NCBI GenBank assembly: GCA_021777355.1
Contig: JAJYDO010000018.1
Location: 1 to 38,549, forward strand
Source: Actinomycetes bacterium
GTDB lineage: Bacteria; Actinomycetota; Acidimicrobiia; Acidimicrobiales; JABEUL01
Length of the DNA: 38,549 bases
Direction: 5' to 3'
The translations under genes and the position numbers were made by a program. The notes under the pieces were generated by a model. It saw only the letters and a program-made list of their open reading frames with translations. It had not been told where the DNA came from and did not search any database. Each line of letters opens with the position of its first letter. The first letter of the stretch is position 1. Below are positions 9,703 through 17,885 of the stretch, one piece after another.

Positions 9703-9730
9703 GAACATGTAAAGAAAGTTTGAACGCGCT
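9703..9730 (+). repeat. 28-bp inverted repeat, copy 2
   Basis: GAACATGTAAAGAAAGTTTGAACGCGCT; mate of 3943-3970 on the opposite strand. Confidence 0.8.
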
Positions 9731-10059
9731 AGAGACGGCGAGGGGCGACGAAGGAAGCCCGGAGCCTGACACTCCATTGGTAATTTTGTCAAAGCTTTCA
9801 CATAGAATGCAATTTATTTGATTAGTGTTTCAGATGAGTGCACTGCATGTTGGGTCAAGGATCTTGAATTGTTGAGACTTTCGAATCATTTGGAATACTT
9901 GTTGCCATTGGTGCTAGTTGACAGTAATTGCGACACTGACACTGTGAGTTATTGCAGTTCTGTCAGTCTCGCTAAGAGCTACATTTTAATTCCAACTAAC
10001 CTAATTATTCCAATACTTTTGCTAGATCAAGTTTCGACTGCTCCAAGTCAAGGTTAGCC

Positions 10060-10209
10060 CTATCCATTTTGCACTAACAGATCACCAAGAACTTGAGCCG
10101 CCATTGCATCTGAAGACTCAACAAAGTGGGCATAGACATTTAGTGTCGTAGCAGCATTAGCATGTCCAAGTCTTCCTGATACCGTTTTTACGGGCACTCC
10201 TGCGGCCAT
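10060..10209 (-). pseudogene. C-terminal fragment of the split island integrase
   Basis: MAAGVPVKTVSGRLGHANAATTLNVYAHFVESSDAMAAQVLGDLLVQNG*: tyrosine-recombinase box with GH and nucleophile Tyr, completing the truncated 15042..14038 fragment. Confidence 0.9.
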
Positions 10210-10215
10210 ACTGGT

Positions 10216-10228
10216 AATGAGCAATGTT
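10216..10228 (+). repeat. Terminal inverted repeat AATGAGCAATGTT (left)
   Basis: Perfect 13-bp match to the minus strand at 14023-14035. Confidence 0.85.
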
Positions 10229-10279
10229 CGAAATGTACGGAATAGGATTTAATACGGAAGTTTTAAGTAGCTATTCCGC

Positions 10280-12376
10280 TTAGTTCGCGATGGGTTCTTT
10301 GACTAATTGAGCTGCGTAGCCTGACCAACTTGCTCCGGCATCGGTTGACCAATGAACTGCAGTGGTGACGTGCATCCCAAGTAGTTCTGCTAGAGCCGCA
10401 GCGGGTAAACGCGCCGCAAGATAATTAAGAGAAGCTCGTCTTCCTGGCATAGTTCGAATACCAATCCTCCGAAGCCTTGCTCCCAGATTTGCTGCATTCA
10501 CCGGTCTGCTTGCATTTAACCCGGGGAATAACCAAATAGTATGAGTCGGAGTAGCAACACCGTTAAATTGACGCTTATTGTTGACTAATTTGATAATGAG
10601 ATTAGCTAGTGGTTGTTGCACTTCAATCCGAGTGGCACCAAGTGCTAAGTAGACGTTTTCGTTAGAGATGGTTAGTTGGTCGAGGGTCAAGGTTGCAATT
10701 CGTGAAATCGTTTGACCGTAGAGTAAAACAAGACATCCGGCAACTCGATCCCCGACTTCAAGTGAATTGTCGGCTAGCAATCGGTGAATAATCGCCCAAC
10801 GAGTTTCATCATCCATTGCTGTACCTGCACGCGAACGAGTCTTTGGAATGACCAACCTGTCGACAATCTTTTGTTTTATTGCCCAGTCAAGGAAATCACG
10901 GGTATGCTGAGCAAGCAACGGAGTCTCATCGAACAATTTGTCAATATTGCTTTGCCTGCACTCTGTAATGCCTATCTGAGTGGAATCTAGATAGGCGCAA
11001 AAAGCAATTGCTCCAATTAGGCAGTTCTTCGAATAGGCAATCGGTGTATTTACTCGATTTGAAATTGCAGCACGTTCACGAATTCTTCTCAAGACACGCC
11101 AAGTTGCATAAGAACGGAGCATCCGTCTATTCTCAGGTGTAGGTACTTCATCGAGCCGAGTTGCTACCCAAGCTTCTAGCTCAACAAGGCTGTCATTTCG
11201 GACTGGAAGTATATTGTGAGCTACCAACATCTGACGAACTAGGTTTGCTACCCTCTTATTCGGATGGATGTCAAGCGCCTCGTGAGTAAGAGCAATGTTG
11301 CCTTTAGCTAACTCAGCAATAATCGTCGCACTAGCAGACTTCGTTATCCAATTGTATGCACTAAATGGCTGAGGGTTGGAGATGATCGCTTGATATATCG
11401 GTGCTAGAGGACCGTTAATGTCGATAATGAGCGAGTTAGCTTGCTCTCTCAAGACACAGCGAATGCACAAGCCGTGCCGGTAAGGGCGCTCTTCTGCATT
11501 ACAGAGACGACAGCGTAATAGGTCGGGGGCACCGGAACAATCAACACATTGATTAGCACTTGGACCAGGCGGATGAACAAGTCGTCGCTCGGTCAAACAA
11601 GTAACGCAGATCCCTCTGCGACTCAAAGCAGCCCGGTAACAAGGTTCGCAAACCGGACCCTCCTTCCACTGCACCGTCGGATGAAGTAATTTGTCACAAT
11701 GAGAACATCTTTCTTTTCGGCGCGGAGAACATGATGCACAGATTGGGTTTCCAGACGCTACAAAGTTGCAGGGTCGTTCTCTATGACATACTCGGCATAT
11801 CGCAATATGCCCTCTGAAACAGCTATCGCAAATATCACCACTACCATCTTTGGAACGTAAAGCAATCTGTCGGATCTTCCCACATTTTGAACATAGACGT
11901 TTTGGTTTAGGCGTACAGGCAGAACACAATGCCGAACCGGTTGGACCCCTTCCGTAGACGACTTTGACCTTTTTGCAGGAAGAACAGGCTGTTGCTAGCT
12001 GTCTGCGTCTGCAATTTTCACATACCCCACCTTCATCTGACACAACTAGCTGAATCCCAGTTCTTTTGCATCGTACACAGGTTGGCTCTGGAAGCTCAAT
12101 GCCGTAAGAGCGCAGTGCATTAATGAGTTCTCCAACAGATTTAGGTGCCCCGAACAATAGTGCCTCATTGCCATGCTTCAAAGCATTTCGGATCGAATGC
12201 AAAGTGGCAGAACTTGTAATTTGCTGTTCAACGACTCGGGAAACTATGGTGCGGTCCACTTTGTCAGTTACAGCGATAACACTGTCAATTACCATATTCA
12301 TTGCGCAACCATGGCAAACATCGGTATATGTGGAATTGAAATTGCATGCGCTACATAGCTGCCTACGAGAACTCAC
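10280..12376 (-). CDS. Multi-zinc-ribbon protein with a C-terminal tyrosine-recombinase-like, probably catalytically inactive domain
   Basis: About 7-8 CxxC...CxxC modules in the N-terminal ~350 aa; C-terminus ...GQTISRIATLTLDQL...WLFPGLNASRPVNAANLGARLRRIGI...LAARLPAAALAELLGMHVTTAVHWSTDA. ORF opens at 12475; GTG at 12376 (VSSRRQLCSAC) overlaps the upstream stop by 14 nt and is preferred. Confidence 0.75.
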   Translation of the reverse strand: MSSRRQLCSACNFNSTYTDVCHGCAMNMVIDSVIAVTDKVDRTIVSRVVEQQITSSATLHSIRNALKHGNEALLFGAPKSVGELINALRSYGIELPEPTCVRCKRTGIQLVVSDEGGVCENCRRRQLATACSSCKKVKVVYGRGPTGSALCSACTPKPKRLCSKCGKIRQIALRSKDGSGDICDSCFRGHIAICRVCHRERPCNFVASGNPICASCSPRRKERCSHCDKLLHPTVQWKEGPVCEPCYRAALSRRGICVTCLTERRLVHPPGPSANQCVDCSGAPDLLRCRLCNAEERPYRHGLCIRCVLREQANSLIIDINGPLAPIYQAIISNPQPFSAYNWITKSASATIIAELAKGNIALTHEALDIHPNKRVANLVRQMLVAHNILPVRNDSLVELEAWVATRLDEVPTPENRRMLRSYATWRVLRRIRERAAISNRVNTPIAYSKNCLIGAIAFCAYLDSTQIGITECRQSNIDKLFDETPLLAQHTRDFLDWAIKQKIVDRLVIPKTRSRAGTAMDDETRWAIIHRLLADNSLEVGDRVAGCLVLLYGQTISRIATLTLDQLTISNENVYLALGATRIEVQQPLANLIIKLVNNKRQFNGVATPTHTIWLFPGLNASRPVNAANLGARLRRIGIRTMPGRRASLNYLAARLPAAALAELLGMHVTTAVHWSTDAGASWSGYAAQLVKEPIAN

Positions 12377-12719
12377 TTTTAATCTCCGATATGATGTTTG
12401 CTCTTTTTGGTGGGATTGTGAGTGTGCCAACTCTGGCTGATGGCTTGCTCGCAACTGGAGCTGAACTTCCATCACATATTGGCTCGACCAAATCTGTCGG
12501 GCTACATCCTAAGATGTCACAAAGTGCAGATAAGGTCATCAGGTTTAACCGTTTAGGCGTCCCAGTGACTAGCCGATATACCTGTTCCCTAGAAAGCTTC
12601 ACCCCACGATCGGCTAACAGTGGCACAAGATCTGACGTTGCAAACATCTTCCTTTGAGCCATTATTGATCGAAGATGCCAATGGAAGCTAATAGACGAGA
12701 CTTGACCTTGAGTACTCAT
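12363..12719 (-). CDS. Small helix-turn-helix (XRE/Cro-like) protein
   Basis: MFATSDLVPLLADRGVKLSREQVYRLVTGTPKRLNLMTLSALCDILGCSPTDL pattern; ATG overlaps the upstream recombinase stop (TAATG). Confidence 0.8.
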   Translation of the reverse strand: MSTQGQVSSISFHWHLRSIMAQRKMFATSDLVPLLADRGVKLSREQVYRLVTGTPKRLNLMTLSALCDILGCSPTDLVEPICDGSSAPVASKPSARVGTLTIPPKRANIISEIKSEFS

Positions 12720-13804
12720 TAGTAACTCCCGGCAGGGAATGCCTGGTCTAACGCAACCCTAAGCATTCGGTTGGTAAAGTCCGATCCAATGTGAGTATAG
12801 ATTGCAGTAGTCGATGCCCAGGAATGCCCTACTTGGTGTTGTACAAATAGCGGATCAACTCCTTTTTCGATCAAGTGAGACACGTATGAATGCCTTAGGG
12901 AATGAACAGACAGTTCAGTTGGTAGACCAGCTTCAGCTCGCCAGCTAGCAAACCGCTCGTCGATACTTCGAGGTGAAAGCCTTCCACCACGTTCGGTCAA
13001 CCACAGTGCAGGATTTCTAGCGGACTCCACATGTTGTGTGCGAACTTCATCCACATATTGAGCTACAACCTCAGCTGCCCATGGAAACACTGTTGCTACA
13101 GCGCGACGTCTAGGAGGGCTGCCACGCAGTGCCTTGCCAAATCGAACCTGACATATTCCAAATGAGCCCAACTCAAGAGCTGCCGGGTTTGGACCGAAAT
13201 CATTAACGTCCAACATCGCTGCTTCTCTGCGCCGGAGCCCCCATGCATAAATCACCTTCAACAATGTCGCATCTCGAAACGCAGCAAACCATCCCTTTCT
13301 AGGTGAAATAGCAGCATCGACAATCGCTGCATCTGCTACATCAAAAAACGCCTGAAGTTCTAGTCGAGTAAAAGGACGTCTTGCAGGCCGACCCTCATAG
13401 TCTGAAACGTGAACAGCTGTATTTCGTTCGTGACAGATTTGGATTGGGACAACACCTATGCGATCCAGGCATTCAGCTGCCCACCCATATCGGGGATCGC
13501 AAAGAAACTCCATGAAGAGCGACAGTGATCCCTCGTAGGTTCTAATAGTAGAATGTGCCCAGTTTCCACTGGAAATCCACTCATCAACCTGGTCAGAACG
13601 CCACTCCCAAGGCCAGTTTCCACAGAACTCTCGGAACCTACGCACTACTCTTTCACGATCACGTATCACTGATAAAGAAAGTCTTCGGGCGGAATGCTGA
13701 CGTCGCCAACCTTCCAACATAGCGTCAAACATAGCTGCTTCAGCGTGCAAAGGCGTGGCCGAATTCACCATAACCAACGCAGCAGAACCCGAAGGTCTCA
13801 CCAT
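12719..13804 (-). CDS. Tyrosine recombinase/integrase, apparently intact
   Basis: YAWGLRRREAAMLDVNDF (Arg I), HSLRHSYVSHLIEKG (HxxR), QVGHSWASTTAIYTHI (GH and Tyr). Confidence 0.92.
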   Translation of the reverse strand: MVRPSGSAALVMVNSATPLHAEAAMFDAMLEGWRRQHSARRLSLSVIRDRERVVRRFREFCGNWPWEWRSDQVDEWISSGNWAHSTIRTYEGSLSLFMEFLCDPRYGWAAECLDRIGVVPIQICHERNTAVHVSDYEGRPARRPFTRLELQAFFDVADAAIVDAAISPRKGWFAAFRDATLLKVIYAWGLRRREAAMLDVNDFGPNPAALELGSFGICQVRFGKALRGSPPRRRAVATVFPWAAEVVAQYVDEVRTQHVESARNPALWLTERGGRLSPRSIDERFASWRAEAGLPTELSVHSLRHSYVSHLIEKGVDPLFVQHQVGHSWASTTAIYTHIGSDFTNRMLRVALDQAFPAGSY

Positions 13805-13832
13805 GGCATCCTCCTTAGTGATCGGAGCACCA

Positions 13833-13886
13833 GATACAACATTATGTAATCTGATGCAACATTACTTAATGCATCATTGTTGCATC
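13833..13886. promoter_or_regulatory. Iteron-like operator upstream of the recombinase: GATACAACATTATGTAAT, GATGCAACATTACTTAAT (20-bp period), inverted third copy ending TGTTGCATC
   Basis: Direct repeats at 13833 and 13853; 9-bp inverted repeat GATGCAACA (13853-13861)/TGTTGCATC (13878-13886); located 29-82 bp upstream of the start. Confidence 0.6.
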
Positions 13887-14022
13887 TATTGAATTAGAAG
13901 TGGTGGATACCCGCTGTGATCAGCACTTAGACACGCGATGAATTAGAGATGGAGCTAAAGCTGAAAAACGTTTTCCCAGGTGGGATGTCATCGCGAACCC
14001 TACGGAATGATGCAAAATCTAC

Positions 14023-14035
14023 AACATTGCTCATT
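14023..14035 (-). repeat. Terminal inverted repeat AATGAGCAATGTT (right)
   Basis: Mate of 10216-10228. Confidence 0.85.
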
Positions 14036-14037
14036 TG

Positions 14038-15042
14038 CATTCTCGTGGCCGCAAAGTGCCTCAAGTCATGAAGACGCACTCCCTCTATTTGGAGACCTTT
14101 ACATAGCCGCATAAAAGCTAGAGTTACTTTGCCTGGTCTCCAACACGCACCTCCATCAGCTCTGTCAGAGAAGATAAAAGCATTGGGAGTTAATGAAACA
14201 CCACACTTGCTTGCTCTATCCCTACATGTTTCATGCCAATCCTGGAGCAAGAGGCAGGTATCGCTATCAAGAGATATTGTTCTAGCGGAATGAGTTTTAG
14301 TGTCCTTTTCAATCATTTGATCGTTTTTATCTCCAACAATTGAGCGAGATATTGTAACTATGCCTTTTTTAAGATCAACATCACTCCATCTAAGGGCACA
14401 TAGCTCACCACGTCTCGCACCAGAAATAGTTGCCAGTCGCAAAAGGCATCCGAATCCTGGGTCAGATAATGTAGCGGTATCTATTAATTTGACGACTTGA
14501 CTAACAGTTGGAACAATGACTTGACTTTTCCTAACTTTAGGCGGGCTAGATTGGCTTGCCGGATTAGATGATACCCATCCCCATTTAACTGCTTGGCCAA
14601 GTATTCGATGGATTAAGGCATGGATATGTCTCACACTCTGAGCACTCAGTGGCTGGCCATCTACTCCGCCTGATTTCTTAAGCCTTGTATAAAACGTATC
14701 TAAATCAGAAGCTCTTAAACCCCTAACTTTACGGGAGCCAAAATTTGGCAATATATGTCGATTGAGTAGACGCTTGTACTCATTTAGTGTGGAAGGCGAT
14801 AATGAATCGCCGGTTATCTCCAGCCACTTTCTAACAAGTTCTGCTAAAGTGCCTTCAGTTGTCGCATCTGCTCCTGCTCCCACTTCGACTAGAAGTTGAC
14901 TTAGCTCGTCTTGTGCGTGTCGTTTGGTGCCATGAATTGTGCGAGTTAGATACATTCGCCGTTTTGTATCTTTGTTAACCCCAAGGAAGACTTTCGCCCG
15001 CCAAGTTCCTTTCCCCCGGGGTTCTAAATGCCCTTGCACCAA
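14038..15042 (-). pseudogene. N-terminal part of the island phage-type tyrosine integrase, truncated after HDLRHFAATRM (ORF runs on to 13927 in insertion-derived sequence)
   Basis: SAM-like N-terminal domain, ISGARRGELCALRWSDVD (Arg I), HDLRHFAATRM; the GH and Tyr motifs are absent here and found at 10209..10060. Confidence 0.9.
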
Positions 15043-15055
15043 ACCAACTTACCAC

Positions 15056-15080
15056 ATTTGATTCCCAAAAGATTCCCAAA
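15056..15080. promoter_or_regulatory. Tandem 11-bp repeats ATTTGATTCCC-AAAAGATTCCC(AAA), putative integrase arm-type sites, right
   Basis: Same pair and orientation as 3471-3495; lies just upstream of the integrase start. Confidence 0.55.
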
Positions 15081-15134
15081 TATAGACCTCTGACACTTTG
15101 GGACGGAATGTGTAACCCCCTGACAAGGACTTTC

Positions 15135-15179
15135 TGGCGCCCCCGGCAGGACTCGAACCTGCGACGCACGGTTTAGGAA
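15135..15179 (-). repeat. att-like copy of tRNA-Arg(CCU) 3' half, right end
   Basis: Minus strand TTCCTAAACCGTGCGTCGCAGGTTCGAGTCCTGCCGGGGGCGCCA; no recognisable GCCCCCG 5' acceptor strand or D-arm at the expected distance. Confidence 0.85.
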
Positions 15180-15423
15180 ACCGGCGCATTGGGCCCCATG
15201 GCGGATTGCACTTACTCATTTCTCGACAATACCACTTGACTTTCTATGCCTGAATAGATGCTGAACAATTCTGCTATTGACTGGAAGCAGTCGCTAGCAA
15301 GCTTGGATTAACTATCAAGATTTAACTTTAAACTCGCGAAATTAATAAGCTCCTCGTTTTGACAGAAAGTCACCTCTTGAGATGTCAAAATAGGATAAGA
15401 GTAATTGTGGGAATTTACAATAA

Positions 15424-15705
15424 ATGAACAGGAGGAAATCGCTAGTAGAATTAGAGATCGCTAAAAAACTGACTTTAACCAACATAAATAGTGGCACTTG
15501 CAACACCTTTGCTCCAAGGCCACAAAAAGTTTTAGGTGCAACCACAATGGCTGAATCTGTAGAACTCCCTCCCAAGGAAGTAATTGTCCCTGAAGCGGGG
15601 CAATTTTTTATCTTGAGAACAATGAATATGATCGGTCTAGAACTTGTTGATAAAGAAGCTATGAAAAATGCGTTGCGAAAAAAGTTGGCATTCGAGCTTT
15701 CATAA
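15424..15705 (+). CDS. Hypothetical protein
   Basis: 93-aa ORF only; no recognised domain. Confidence 0.35.
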   Translation: MNRRKSLVELEIAKKLTLTNINSGTCNTFAPRPQKVLGATTMAESVELPPKEVIVPEAGQFFILRTMNMIGLELVDKEAMKNALRKKLAFELS

Positions 15706-15737
15706 ACGCTTGTAGATGGCTGAAGCTTTCAGGCCTT

Positions 15738-15772
15738 GTAATTTACGGTTCCACTTCTAACAAGTAAATTAC
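15738..15772. terminator. Perfect 9-bp inverted repeat GTAATTTAC...GTAAATTAC at the 3' end of the DUF3048 gene; weak terminator candidate
   Basis: AT-rich stem, 17-nt loop, between convergent gene ends; no clear U-tract. Confidence 0.3.
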
Positions 15773-16797
15773 GATACGGTTACACTTACTTGATCTGGGA
15801 CTATTTCAACCCAAGTTCTGCCGGGATTTAATGGAATCTGATTTCCGTTGGAATCGGTGAGTATAGGCGCTCCATCCAAAGAAGGCCTTGACCAGGTCCC
15901 ATCTATTTCTAATCCATTTCGGAATACGGAAGCCTTCCCAGTTCCGGTTTGGGAAGCCACAACTTCAAGTCCACCTTCCGAATTTTCAACCCATGGGCCA
16001 AATGTCACTGACTCTTTTTCAATCACCACGTTGGCTGCATTTATTGGAGTTCCGCTTGCATCAAGTTGTGTTGCGCCGTTATAAGAAAGAGTCCATGACT
16101 GGCCATTCCATGTCCAAGTTCCATTATTGGTTGGGGAATAGTCTATGTTGATGCTTGTTACCTTCTGTCCAGCAGGAGTAGCGAATGCATAATCGAAAAT
16201 CGGTGCTGGCGGCAAGGTATCTGAAGAATTAAATTGCCACACCTTACTTGGGACCACGTAAGTGTCATATGGGGCGTAGCGACCAGGAGGGTTTTGCTCA
16301 AGTTGGGAGTGAGTAAATAAGTTGTTTTCAATATCATTTGCCTGATTCACAGCCGAGACGACAGGATTTATTCCTCCTGCGTGAATAAAAATCGGCTTCG
16401 AAAGTTCGTCTAAAATCCCGACGTCAATCAACCTCGCAGATCTGACCGGCCCGACAAGCGGAGGTGACTGGCACTGAAAAACAGCAACATACCTCGTTAT
16501 GAATCCTTCGACCGGCTCTTCAAAAACAATATCGGCATTGTTTAACCCGCTCTGAGGCCTGGCATTTGGATAATTATCAACCTTTACTGCAATTGCAGGT
16601 CTTGTCGGCACGACATTGTTTGGTGCCTGCAAACCGGTTAATGGACATGGGACTACGGGAACTGTAGTAGTTGGTTTCTCTGTTGTCGGAGAAACTTTAA
16701 GAACTATAGGACTAGAGCAACTTTGTACCAGTGCCAATAAAAAGATAAGGGGAATAAGTCGTAGAAACTTCACATCAAACAATTCAAGAATTAGCAA
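15769..16797 (-). CDS. DUF3048 (YerB-like) lipoprotein
   Basis: Lipobox VQSC; CPLTGLQAPNNVVPTRPAIAVKVDNYPNARPQSGLNNADIVFEEPVEGFITRYVAVFQCQSPPLVGPVRSAR. Confidence 0.9.
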   Translation of the reverse strand: MLILELFDVKFLRLIPLIFLLALVQSCSSPIVLKVSPTTEKPTTTVPVVPCPLTGLQAPNNVVPTRPAIAVKVDNYPNARPQSGLNNADIVFEEPVEGFITRYVAVFQCQSPPLVGPVRSARLIDVGILDELSKPIFIHAGGINPVVSAVNQANDIENNLFTHSQLEQNPPGRYAPYDTYVVPSKVWQFNSSDTLPPAPIFDYAFATPAGQKVTSINIDYSPTNNGTWTWNGQSWTLSYNGATQLDASGTPINAANVVIEKESVTFGPWVENSEGGLEVVASQTGTGKASVFRNGLEIDGTWSRPSLDGAPILTDSNGNQIPLNPGRTWVEIVPDQVSVTVS

Positions 16798-16811
16798 TAG
16801 CCATTGGCTAT

Positions 16812-17885
16812 CTAAATAATACTCTCTCGCCTGTCAACAATACCGCCACCTAACACTTCTGTTCCGCTTTCTGCGTCATAAAAAGCCACAGTTTGGCCGC
16901 TTGCCACTCTCCTTTGGGCCTGGCTCAACTCGATAACTCCGTTTTCAGTCCAAATTGCCTCTAAAGGCTTGCCATGGGCTGAGACCTGGACGATAAAGGG
17001 GGTGCCATCTTGGGGGAATCCATCAAAAAAGTTTACATCTCTAAGCTTGAGAGTTTTATCAAGAAGATGCTCCAGTCGACCAATCCTTACTTCCTTGCTT
17101 TTCATGTTCACATCCAAGACATACCGTCGTTGGCCTTCTGAGTCGTGGCCAATCTCTCTTCTTTGGCCGACCGTCATGACCTCTAAGGCCGGAACTTCTC
17201 CGACTACCTCTCCTGTTGCATGATCGACAAGCTTCCCGGGTGTTAAAGGAATCCTTTCTTCCAAGAACTCTTTGCGGCCACCGGTAGCTAAAATAAAGCA
17301 AACATCCTGACTATCGGGTTTGGCGGCAGTTGGAAAATTCAACTTGGCCGCTACTTGGCGAACTTCATCTTTCGTCATAGCCCCCAGTGGGAAAAAAGTA
17401 TGTTCCAATACTTTTGGGTCAGTTCCTGAAAGCACATAAGATTGATCCTTAAGTTGATCAACACTTCTAAATAGCCTTGCTCTATCAGAAGAACTATCGC
17501 TACTTTTCTCAACTCGGGCGTAGTGGCCTGTGGCAATTGCGTCAAAACCTAAACGCATTGCCCTTTTGAACATTGCATCGAATTTGATATGGCGATTACA
17601 CTCAATACAAGGATTAGGGGTCTCCCCAATTGCATGGGACTCCACATAAGGATCGACCACTTTTTCATCAAATCCCTCAGTCATTCCCCAAACATGATGA
17701 TCAATGCCTAACCGGAGTGCGACTCGCCTGGCATCTTCAACGTCAGAAACCGAACAACATCCGGAATCACTTAACCCGCCCCATAACTTGAGGGTAACGC
17801 CAATAACTTCGTGTCCTTGTTCCATCAATAGTGCTGCAGCCACGGAAGAATCAACTCCACCTGACATTCCTACCGCAATTTTCAT
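16812..17885 (-). CDS. mnmA: tRNA-specific 2-thiouridylase MnmA
   Basis: MKIAVGMSGGVDSSVAAALL PP-loop, TPNPCIECNRHIKFD, KPDSQDVCFI. Confidence 0.96.
   Translation of the reverse strand: MKIAVGMSGGVDSSVAAALLMEQGHEVIGVTLKLWGGLSDSGCCSVSDVEDARRVALRLGIDHHVWGMTEGFDEKVVDPYVESHAIGETPNPCIECNRHIKFDAMFKRAMRLGFDAIATGHYARVEKSSDSSSDRARLFRSVDQLKDQSYVLSGTDPKVLEHTFFPLGAMTKDEVRQVAAKLNFPTAAKPDSQDVCFILATGGRKEFLEERIPLTPGKLVDHATGEVVGEVPALEVMTVGQRREIGHDSEGQRRYVLDVNMKSKEVRIGRLEHLLDKTLKLRDVNFFDGFPQDGTPFIVQVSAHGKPLEAIWTENGVIELSQAQRRVASGQTVAFYDAESGTEVLGGGIVDRRESII

Larger units (their letters stand above)
10210..14037. mobile_element. Nested ~3.8 kb tyrosine-recombinase transposon-like element inserted in the island integrase gene
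   Basis: Inverted AATGAGCAATGTT at 10216-10228 (+) and 14035-14023 (-); flanking fragments join into one integrase; three coupled genes inside. Confidence 0.85.
3325..15179. mobile_element. Integrative genomic island bounded by tRNA-Arg 3'-half repeats; own integrase disrupted
   Basis: 45-bp direct repeats (43/45 identical) at both ends; phage-type integrase at the right end; paired 11-bp arm-like repeats just inside each end. Confidence 0.8.

Noticed and set aside
9818-10057. 79-aa plus-strand ORF next to the integrase tail
   Set aside because: No domain, start context or homology recognised; likely chance ORF in an intergenic part of the island.
15135-15260. Complete tRNA-Arg gene at the right end of the island
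   Set aside because: Only the 3' half is present; the 5' acceptor strand and D-arm could not be found at the required distance.
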